From positions 2,627,304-2,691,303 of the forward strand of contig NZ_PGFF01000001.1 in NCBI RefSeq assembly GCF_002797715.1: a DNA stretch of 64,000 nucleotides, given 5' to 3'. Origin of the DNA: Diaminobutyricimonas aerilata (GTDB lineage Bacteria > Actinomycetota > Actinomycetes > Actinomycetales > Microbacteriaceae). The notes under the pieces are model-generated. The model worked only from the letters and a program-made list of their open reading frames with translations. It ran no database searches and was not told where the DNA came from. A program made the position numbers and the translations under genes. This document shows, piece after piece, positions 25,741 to 31,323 of the stretch. Within the stretch, counting starts at the first letter, position 1; each line of letters opens with the position of its first letter.

Positions 25741-26373
25741 CTACGCCGGCCTGACCGGCTGGCGCAGCACCGTCTTGAGCTTCTCCGGCGCGGTGCGCCG
25801 CGGGTCGCTCAGGTAGATCTCGTGGTGGTGCCCGTTGAACGTCAGCCCGTGCTGCGGCAGGTACTCGTGGTGCAACCGGTCGAGAGTCGGGCCCTCGTCG
25901 TCGTAGGCACCGATGTGCAGGATCTGCGCGCTCGTACCCTCCGAGATGCGGCGGAGCTCGACGGGCGGCAGCTGCTTCTTCCCCTCCGCCTTCTCGATCG
26001 CGGTGTGCACCATCTCGGCGGTGATCCAGTCGGGCTGGACGATGAGCATGGTCCAGTCCCAGGCGCTCTTGTCGCGGGTGAGGAAGGTGGACATGTCCTC
26101 CGCCCACCACAGCCCCTCGAGCGGACCGACCACGAAGTCGCGGTCGAGCTCCCGCTTGCTCGCGAACTTGATCCCGTACGACACCGAGTACAGCGCCTCG
26201 ACCGCATCCGCATATCCACTCGACGTGTTGGGGTCGCCGTGGCCGTCCACCGCCAGGTAGCTCAGCTCCGGCACCTCGACGACCTCGAAGCCCTTCGCGC
26301 TCGGCGCGTACAGACGCTTGTGCGCCTTCTTGATGTCGTACTTCGCGGGCGCGTCGCTGGCCATGCGTCGCAT
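25741..26373 (-). CDS. GyrI-like small-molecule binding domain protein
   Basis: 210 residues, soluble. The start (KYDIKKAHKRLYAPSAKGFEVVEVPELSYLAVDGHGDPN) and the late segment QILHIGAYDDEGPTLDRLHHEY match the stand-alone GyrI-like (YdhK/TipAS) family seen in Firmicutes and Actinobacteria. The two-lobed GyrI fold binds hydrophobic or cationic small molecules; a few members are cyclopropanoid hydrolases. Start ATG 26373 behind GGGGAG; ATG 26364 is an alternative. Monocistronic, divergent from the Tdi1-like gene. Confidence 0.85.
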   Translation of the reverse strand: MRRMASDAPAKYDIKKAHKRLYAPSAKGFEVVEVPELSYLAVDGHGDPNTSSGYADAVEALYSVSYGIKFASKRELDRDFVVGPLEGLWWAEDMSTFLTRDKSAWDWTMLIVQPDWITAEMVHTAIEKAEGKKQLPPVELRRISEGTSAQILHIGAYDDEGPTLDRLHHEYLPQHGLTFNGHHHEIYLSDPRRTAPEKLKTVLRQPVRPA

Positions 26374-26424
26374 GGTAACCACTCCCCATCGCGTTCGACA
26401 GGTACGCGACGGGAAGATGAGCAC

Positions 26425-27312
26425 ATGACCGCTTTCGCGCAGTTCACCCCCGTCGCTCCCATCGACGCGACGACGATCGACCGCTACGCCGCCTCGGTGC
26501 CCCCGGAGATCGTCGCCGCGTGGCGCGAGCACGGCTCCGGGTACGTCGGTGACGGTTTCTTCCGCTTCGTCGATCCGGCTCGCGCGGACCAGATGCTCGC
26601 GGGCATCGGGCTGCCCGCCGGGTCCGTCGTCCTGTTCACGACCGCCCTGGCCGACGTGATCGCCTGGGCGAACGGCATGGTGCTCGTGGTCAAGTTCCGA
26701 TGGGGCGTGATGGACGTGGCGCAGAACCTGACCTTCCCGCGGCTCGCCGCGCTCGTGTCGGATCCGATCGCGCGCGACGCGACGTGGGAGTGGCAGCCGT
26801 ACCCGGCGAAGGTCGCGAGCGACGGGGTGCCGCACTTCGAGCAGTGCTACGGATTCGTTCCGCTCCTCGCGCTCGGCGGGCCGCCGGCACCGCAGAACCT
26901 GCAGCTCGGCGGGCTGTACGAGCACATCGCGCTCATCGCGCAGCTCGCCGGCGCACCGAAGCTCCGCGGGTTCCTGCGGATGCCCGACGCAGAGGGGCGG
27001 CCCATCCCGCCCGCGGTGCCCGTCGACCGCACGTCGCTGCCCGTCGCCCAGCAGGAGCTCGCGCAGTGGGGCGAGGACCTGTTCCGGCGCATCGCGGAAG
27101 GCGCGGGCCAGCAGCTCACCGAGCCGATCCACGTCATCCCCGTCGATGACGGTGTGGCGGTCATCCGCGCGATCCGCGGTGGCGGCACCATCTTCGTCGC
27201 CGCGGACCGGTCCGCGCTGTACCAGGGGTCATCCGTCGGCTTCGACCAGGGCGTCGGCGCATTCCGGGCCGGCCAGCGCACGCCGATCGAGAAGTTCGGC
27301 GGCGCGCGGTAG
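26425..27312 (+). CDS. GAD-like/DUF1851 protein (T6SS immunity Tdi1-type)
   Basis: 295 residues. The N-terminal third (RYAASVPPEIVAAWREHGSGYVGDGFFRFVDP) is the GAD-like domain; the rest, including CYGFVPLLALGGPPAPQNLQ and WGEDLFRR, matches the DUF1851/Tdi1 C-terminal domain. In Agrobacterium, Tdi1 neutralises a type VI DNase, but actinobacteria lack T6SS, so this is probably a stand-alone immunity or housekeeping relative. No toxin gene lies next to it. Start ATG 26425 follows GGGAAG; ATG 26416 is out of frame. Confidence 0.8.
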   Translation: MTAFAQFTPVAPIDATTIDRYAASVPPEIVAAWREHGSGYVGDGFFRFVDPARADQMLAGIGLPAGSVVLFTTALADVIAWANGMVLVVKFRWGVMDVAQNLTFPRLAALVSDPIARDATWEWQPYPAKVASDGVPHFEQCYGFVPLLALGGPPAPQNLQLGGLYEHIALIAQLAGAPKLRGFLRMPDAEGRPIPPAVPVDRTSLPVAQQELAQWGEDLFRRIAEGAGQQLTEPIHVIPVDDGVAVIRAIRGGGTIFVAADRSALYQGSSVGFDQGVGAFRAGQRTPIEKFGGAR

Positions 27313-27378
27313 CGCATCCGACCTGGCTCGCTGCGGTCTGCGCCGATCTGTGTCGCGATCGCGTCGCTTTCCAACTGA

Positions 27379-27395
27379 GAAAGTCATATGCTTTC
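27379..27395. promoter_or_regulatory. Palindrome GAAAG-N7-CTTTC overlapping a leaderless -10 box
   Basis: Perfect arms around TCATATG. The hexamer TATGCT (27387-27392) lies inside it, 13 bases before ATG 27400. A repressor bound here would cover the promoter; the winged-helix protein encoded in the same unit is the probable binder. Confidence 0.6.
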
Positions 27396-27399
27396 CCAC

Positions 27400-27870
27400 A
27401 TGGAAAACGACTTCGAGCACGGGCAGCCGTCGCCGGCCGACGCGCGCGCCGCTCTCTCGAGCCTCGACGCCGACGGCGCCCGCCTCGCGCAGCACGTCGT
27501 CACCCCGTGGTGGTATCACCCCGCGCTCGGCGCGGTCGTGGCACTGCTCACCGGGGCCCAGGCGCTGCCGATGCCCGTGGCGATCGTGCTGGTCGCGGTC
27601 GGAATCGCGGCGCTCCCAGTGCTCACGACCACCTACAGCCGGCGCTACGGAGTCGCCGTCAGCCAGCCTGCCGGTCCGCGCAGCCGCCGCCTGTTGCACC
27701 TCGCCCTGGCGATGGTGATCGCGGCAATGGCCGCCTCGCTGACCATCCGACTCGGAGCGCTGCCCACCTGGTGGGCGCTGGCACCGACCACCCTTGCGTT
27801 CGCCATGACCGTCGTCCTCGGCCGCCGCTACGACGGAGCGCTCCGCGACGAGCTCGCACACCGCGCATGA
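27400..27870 (+). CDS. Four-TM membrane protein
   Basis: 156 residues. A polar start of about 35 residues is followed by hydrophobic segments near 44-60, 62-78, 99-118 and 122-139, with the loop YSRRYGVAVSQPAGPRSRRL between pairs. It matches the small integral membrane proteins usually paired with PadR- or MarR-like winged-helix regulators. It overlaps the regulator gene by four bases (ATGA). Probably leaderless; the in-frame ATG at 27388 lies in the -10 box and is rejected. Confidence 0.82.
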   Translation: MENDFEHGQPSPADARAALSSLDADGARLAQHVVTPWWYHPALGAVVALLTGAQALPMPVAIVLVAVGIAALPVLTTTYSRRYGVAVSQPAGPRSRRLLHLALAMVIAAMAASLTIRLGALPTWWALAPTTLAFAMTVVLGRRYDGALRDELAHRA

Positions 27871-28193
27871 CGTCACCCGTCGCCCCCGCGTTCAACGAGG
27901 TCATCCACGCGCCCATCCGCCTGCGGATCTGTGCCCTGCTGCGCCGCGTCGACGAACTGGAATTCGCCGTCGTGCGGGATGCCCTGCAGGTGACGGATGC
28001 GACCCTGTCGAAGAACACCAAGGTGCTCGGCGATGCCGGCCTGCTCACGGTACGCAAGGAGAGGTCGCCCGCTCGGGCGGACGCTCGCCGACTCACGTGG
28101 CTCGCACTGACCGCGGAGGGGCGCACCGCTCTCGAATCGCACCTCGCCGCGCTCGGCCAGATCGCCGAAAGCAGTCCGACACCCGCTCAGTGA
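27867..28193 (+). CDS. Winged-helix regulator (HTH_27/PF13601 type)
   Basis: 108 residues. The single winged helix (FNEVIHAPIRLRICALLRR ... EFAVVRDALQVTDATLSKNTKVLGDAGLLTVRK) covers nearly the whole protein and matches the small MarR-like family with a conserved N-terminal LRIC segment. It is translationally coupled to the membrane protein before it. Likely binds the GAAAG-N7-CTTTC palindrome that overlaps its own promoter. Confidence 0.87.
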   Translation: MTSPVAPAFNEVIHAPIRLRICALLRRVDELEFAVVRDALQVTDATLSKNTKVLGDAGLLTVRKERSPARADARRLTWLALTAEGRTALESHLAALGQIAESSPTPAQ

Positions 28194-28205
28194 TTCGCAC
28201 GCGCC

Positions 28206-28244
28206 CGATGCGGCGGGCTTCGCCGCGCCTACTCGACCAGCGAG
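28206..28244. repeat. Dispersed palindromic intergenic repeat, copy B
   Basis: GCGGCGGGCTTCGCCGCGCC followed by TACTCGACCAGCGAG, identical to the copy at 12385 over the core and right end. It sits between the convergent winged-helix and HNH genes. Confidence 0.7.
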
Positions 28245-28248
28245 CACC

Positions 28249-28746
28249 TCACGCGGCAGGCGCGAGGAACTCCTCCCACTGCGGTTGCGCGCGCTCGACC
28301 CCGCGCACCAGCCAGTAGGCGCCGTGCGGGGCGCGCGGCTTGATCCGCAGCGTCCAGCCCATCTCCTGCGGGGTGCGGTCGCTCTTGATGTTGTTGCACT
28401 TGAGGCAGCAGGCGACCAGGTTCTCCCAGCTGTCCGCTCCCCCGCGCGAGCGCGGCTGCACGTGGTCGATGGTGGTCGCGGAGGCCCCGCAGTACGCGCA
28501 CCGGTTGCTGTCGCGGCGCAGCACGCCGCGGCGCGAGACCGGCACGGCCCGCCCGTTCTGGATGCGCACGTAGCGTCTCAGCACGATGACCGACGGGCGG
28601 TCCCAGCTGCCCGAGGTGCCGAACACGGGGTGCTCGGAATCCTGGGCGACGATCGACGCCTTGCCGTTCATCACGAGCACGAGTGCTCGCTTGAACGACA
28701 CGACCGCGAGGGGCTCGTAGCCCGCGTTGAGGACGAGTGTGCGCAT
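28249..28746 (-). CDS. HNH endonuclease family protein
   Basis: 165 residues. The first 75 (LVLNAGYEPLAVVSFKRALV ...) are a conserved N-terminal domain; the HNH motif follows as CAYCG, TIDHVQPRSRGG, WENLVACCLKCNNIKSD, giving two zinc-type CxxC knuckles, the catalytic histidine near residue 94 and the structural asparagine/histidine. This short HNH type is widespread in actinobacterial chromosomes and is not restricted to phages. AGAGG precedes ATG 28746. An intrinsic terminator and a 33-codon ORF lie just upstream, suggesting attenuation. Confidence 0.9.
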   Translation of the reverse strand: MRTLVLNAGYEPLAVVSFKRALVLVMNGKASIVAQDSEHPVFGTSGSWDRPSVIVLRRYVRIQNGRAVPVSRRGVLRRDSNRCAYCGASATTIDHVQPRSRGGADSWENLVACCLKCNNIKSDRTPQEMGWTLRIKPRAPHGAYWLVRGVERAQPQWEEFLAPAA

Positions 28747-28827
28747 GGTCAGCCTCTCGAAAGGGCCTGGACGGCTTCCAGACATTCGAACCGGGGTGGT
28801 GCAAGCGGAACCGCCGTACCCGGGAGG

Positions 28828-28862
28828 CAAACAAAAAGGCGCCGTCGCGAACGACAGCGCCT
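28828..28862 (-). terminator. Intrinsic terminator upstream of the HNH gene
   Basis: On the minus strand: stem AGGCGC-(T)-GTCG, loop TTCG, CGAC-(G)-GCGCCT, then TTTTTGTTTG. Its first base is the last base of the small ORF stop. It lies 82 bases before the HNH start, so transcripts from further upstream must read through it to express HNH. Confidence 0.8.
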
Positions 28863-28963
28863 CAGAGGTCACGAGCGTGCTGGTGCACACTCGCGAGAAT
28901 GCAGTGCCGTATGTGGAACAGAACGCGCGCATCCACGGGTTGGATGTTGCGCTCTCTGAGCAT
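28862..28963 (-). CDS. 33-residue small ORF, possible leader peptide
   Basis: ATG 28963 has GGGAGAG at good spacing. The peptide is rich in His and Arg (VLFHIRHCILASVHQHARDL at the end). Its TGA shares its last base with the first base of an intrinsic terminator. Upstream, TACCCT (29004-28999) could be the -10, and a hairpin (29002-28973) reaches into the ribosome binding site. This fits either a tiny gene or a regulatory leader for HNH. No homologue is known to me. Confidence 0.45.
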   Translation of the reverse strand: MLRERNIQPVDARVLFHIRHCILASVHQHARDL

Positions 28964-28972
28964 CCGGCTCTC

Positions 28973-29002
28973 CCTGGTCTCGAGTTTCCGAGAGCACCAG
29001 GG
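28973..29002 (-). promoter_or_regulatory. Hairpin at the 5' end of the small ORF transcript
   Basis: Stem CCTGGT/ACCAGG with inner CTCG/CGAG and a three-base bulge. It ends next to the GGGAGAG site, so folding could limit its access. The putative -10 TACCCT overlaps the outer stem base. From here to the NlpC terminator (about 29005-29216) I see no gene. Confidence 0.4.
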
Positions 29003-29216
29003 TAAACCACATCCGCGGCACGCCATACCACAGGCGCGCCGGTTCACCTGCCGTTCAGCGAGCGGATGCCCGGGGCGGCGTTCCGCTCGGGTTTCCGTGG
29101 AGGGCGGCATTGAGCGCGGACATCCTGAGCGACGCGCCGTTACGAGGGCGCGACGACTGGGGTGTCGCGGAAGAAGTCCGCTCTCAGTGCCGGACACCTC
29201 CCGCCCGGGCACAACA

Positions 29217-29254
29217 AGAAGCGGCGCACCCGATCACTCGGATGCGCCGCTTCT
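29217..29254 (-). terminator. Intrinsic terminator of the NlpC/P60 gene
   Basis: Perfect 12-base arms AGAAGCGGCGCA and TGCGCCGCTTCT with an inner CCGA/TCGG stem and TCAC loop; followed on the minus strand by TTGTTG. It starts 14 bases after the stop codon. Confidence 0.85.
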
Positions 29255-29267
29255 GCAGTTCAGTACG

Positions 29268-30044
29268 TCAGATGCCGTACCGCACGAAGTAGTGGTTCGA
29301 CGTGTAGATCGGACGCTCGTTCACGACGCGGCCCGGCATGGGGGCGTCGATGAAGTTGCCGTTGCCGGTGTAGATGCCGACGTGTCCGCCGCCGTCCGTG
29401 ATGACGAGGTCGCCCGGAAGCGCGTCGGCCGGCGCGATCTTCGTGCCGTTGGCTCCCTGGCGGGCCGAGGAGTGCGGCAGCGAGATGCCGAACTGCGCGT
29501 ACACGTACATCGTGAGGCCGGAGCAGTCGAAGCCGGCCGGGGTCGCGCCGCCGTAGACGTAGGGGACGCCGAGGTACTGGCGGGCGACGTTGACGACCTG
29601 GTTGCCGTCGAAGCTCGGGTAGGGCGGGTTCGCGAGGAAGTCGGATGCGCCGGGTCCGCTGTAGGAGGCGAGCTGCGTGCGCTGCTGCTCGCGCTGGGCG
29701 GCGATCTGGCGGGCCTGTTCGGCGGCGCGCGCCGCGGCGAGCTCCTCCGGGGTGGTCGCGGTGAAGTTGTCGCGGGTGGCGACGTTCGCGGCGGCGTCGG
29801 CCGGCACGATCACGTTCTGCGAGTTCGACTCGCGGAACTCGGCGGCCGCGGCATCCGATTCGGCGTTCGCCGTCGTGGTGGTGCTGAACGCGTAGGCCGG
29901 GAGGGCCAGCGTGGCGACCAGGCCGGTGGCCAGGGTCATCACGGCCACGTTCTTGGCGACGCCCTTGCGGGTGGACTTCGCGGTCACGGGGGTGGTCTTC
30001 TTCAGGTCGCCCGCCGGTCGGCGCGGTTCCATGGCTCGGGTCAA
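29268..30044 (-). CDS. Secreted NlpC/P60 peptidoglycan endopeptidase
   Basis: 258 residues. A long basic N-region precedes the signal helix (VAVMTLATGLVATLALPAYA, cleavage near AYA), then an Ala/Gln-rich coiled-coil-like linker (EELAAARAAEQARQIAAQRE) and the NlpC/P60 domain from about 145. Catalytic cysteine is in TPAGFDCSGL, histidine in GGGHVGIY, third polar residue in GNFIDAP. It cleaves wall peptides, probably between D-Glu and the diamino acid. Start is TTG 30044, chosen because GGAG lies eight bases upstream; ATG 30032 has no such site. A long leader precedes it. Confidence 0.9.
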   Translation of the reverse strand: MTRAMEPRRPAGDLKKTTPVTAKSTRKGVAKNVAVMTLATGLVATLALPAYAFSTTTTANAESDAAAAEFRESNSQNVIVPADAAANVATRDNFTATTPEELAAARAAEQARQIAAQREQQRTQLASYSGPGASDFLANPPYPSFDGNQVVNVARQYLGVPYVYGGATPAGFDCSGLTMYVYAQFGISLPHSSARQGANGTKIAPADALPGDLVITDGGGHVGIYTGNGNFIDAPMPGRVVNERPIYTSNHYFVRYGI

Positions 30045-30185
30045 GAGGGAGTCTCCAGGCCTCAGCAGCTCTAGGGAGCCACCCCATCCAATCGTGTCGA
30101 GTTCACGTCGCGACCCGGGAGATGAGCGGATGAGGCATCCCGGACCCGGTCCTGTCGGCCGTGTGCTGGCCTGTAGGACTCCCCC

Positions 30186-30214
30186 ACGCTACGTGAAGGT
30201 AACGAAATTGTCAC
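30186..30214 (-). promoter_or_regulatory. NlpC/P60 gene promoter GTGACA-N17-TAGCGT
   Basis: On the minus strand -35 GTGACA (30214-30209) and -10 TAGCGT (30191-30186), 17 bases apart. Predicts a start near 30179 and a G-rich leader of about 135 bases before the TTG codon. The leader lacks conserved c-di-AMP riboswitch blocks that I could recognise. Confidence 0.55.
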
Positions 30215-30249
30215 GCCCGTACCCCGATTGACCCCCGAACGGGGCGTCG

Positions 30250-30267
30250 GTCCTCCTTGAGGAGGAC
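30250..30267. other. Perfect hairpin GTCCTCC-TTGA-GGAGGAC in gap
   Basis: Lies in the 240-base stretch between the NlpC promoter and the end of the DtxR gene. No T-tract follows on either strand, so it is not a classic terminator; it may protect the DtxR mRNA 3' end. Nothing else is seen in this gap. Confidence 0.45.
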
Positions 30268-30456
30268 AGGCGATCCGGGATGCGGCAGGGCCGAAAGTCC
30301 CGGAATCCCGCGGAATCCTGCCGGGTCGCGCGAGCTCGAGCGACTTCCCGTCCCATAGTGCGGGTGAAACGCGTCCGCACCCGCAATTCGCGACGGGAAC
30401 TCGGGCGCGACGCGGCGACGGAAGGACCCGGCGAGCGCCGTGACCGGCGCCGACGC

Positions 30457-31149
30457 TCAGGCGGCGAGGTAGATGTGCGTCGCGACCTCGACGGGCAGCT
30501 CGAGCCCGGACTCGACGCCGTCGACCTGCACGAGCACGTAGGTGCCGGCGGCGGAGACGCGGGCGGTCGCGCCCGGCTTGACGCCCGCATCCTGCAGCTG
30601 CTGCAGCAGCTCGGGGTCGAACTGCACCGGCTCACCGAGGCGGCGGATGACGCCGACGGCTCCGTCGGGCGACTGGGCCACCACCCGGGTGAGGCTGATG
30701 ACACCGTCCATGAAGCGCGGGGTGGGGCTGTCGCCGAGCTCGTCGAGGCCCGGGATGGGGTTGCCGTACGGCGACTCGGTGGGGTGGTTCAGCATCTCGA
30801 GCAGGCGGCGCTCGACCTGCTCGCTCATCACGTGCTCCCAGCGACACGCCTCTTCGTGCACGTACGCCCAGTCGAGGCCGATCACGTCGGCGAGGAGGCG
30901 CTCCGCGAGGCGGTGCTTGCGCATCACGTGGGTCGCCTTGCGGCGACCGTCCTCGGTGAGGGCCAGGTGGCGGTCGCCTTCGACGACGACGAGGCCGTCA
31001 CGCTCCATGCGGCCGACGGTCTGCGACACGGTCGGGCCCGAGTGCCCGAGACGCTCCGAGATACGGGCGCGCAGCGGAACGATGTTCTCCTCCTCGAGAT
31101 CGAGGATCGTGCGCAGGTACATCTCGGTCGTGTCGACGAGATCCGTCAT
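30457..31149 (-). CDS. DtxR/IdeR-family metal-dependent regulator
   Basis: 230 residues in three domains: winged helix (RARISERLGHSGPTVSQTVGRMERDGLV, about 27-54), metal-binding/dimerisation domain with the conserved HVMRKHRLAERLL and EACRWEHVMSEQVERRL blocks (about 75-115), and a C-terminal SH3-like/FeoA domain. The Cys-Glu-His-Met set (CRWEHVM) is the iron-type site of DtxR and IdeR, not the MntR type. ATG 31149 follows GGGAGGGC. It is divergent from the anchored-repeat transporter operon. The control sites in between look like Zur boxes, not iron boxes. Confidence 0.93.
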   Translation of the reverse strand: MTDLVDTTEMYLRTILDLEEENIVPLRARISERLGHSGPTVSQTVGRMERDGLVVVEGDRHLALTEDGRRKATHVMRKHRLAERLLADVIGLDWAYVHEEACRWEHVMSEQVERRLLEMLNHPTESPYGNPIPGLDELGDSPTPRFMDGVISLTRVVAQSPDGAVGVIRRLGEPVQFDPELLQQLQDAGVKPGATARVSAAGTYVLVQVDGVESGLELPVEVATHIYLAA

Positions 31150-31203
31150 CGGTGCCCTCCCTCTGGCGTCGTCACAGCCTACCCAATTGAGGGTCGCCTT
31201 ACC

Positions 31204-31218
31204 TGATAACGATTCTCG
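31204..31218 (+). promoter_or_regulatory. Zur-like box 1
   Basis: TGATAACGATTCTCG, resembling the actinobacterial Zur consensus (TGA-TAACGATTATCA type). It shares 13 of 15 bases with box 2 on the other strand. Lies 55 bases upstream of the DtxR start and upstream of the transporter operon promoter. Confidence 0.55.
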
Positions 31219-31236
31219 CCTGTGCGCCATTCCGAA

Positions 31237-31266
31237 TTGACAGCGGTTCACGAAGCGCGCTAGTTG
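31237..31266 (+). promoter_or_regulatory. Promoter of the anchored-repeat transporter operon
   Basis: -35 TTGACA (31237-31242, a perfect consensus) and a TAGTTG-like -10 (31261-31266) 18 bases on. Zur-like box 2 begins four bases later, covering the likely transcript start. Confidence 0.55.
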
Positions 31267-31270
31267 TTAA

Positions 31271-31285
31271 CGACAATCGTTTTCA
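31271..31285 (-). promoter_or_regulatory. Zur-like box 2
   Basis: On the minus strand TGAAAACGATTGTCG; it also contains the plus-strand palindrome AACGA-CAA-TCGTT (31269-31281). Its place on the transcript start of the seven-gene operon suits a zinc-dependent repressor. Confidence 0.6.
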
Positions 31286-31323
31286 ATACGGCGTGCCGCC
31301 GTGCTTGCAGTAGAGAGTCCGCC

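Noticed and set aside
28964-29212. Upstream extension of the 33-codon ORF to 116 codons
   Set aside because: The longer frame has no ribosome site or protein-like pattern and would run through the likely promoter.
30045-30179. c-di-AMP (ydaO) riboswitch before NlpC/P60
   Set aside because: Expected from the gene type, but I could not find the conserved blocks of the family; left as an unassigned leader.
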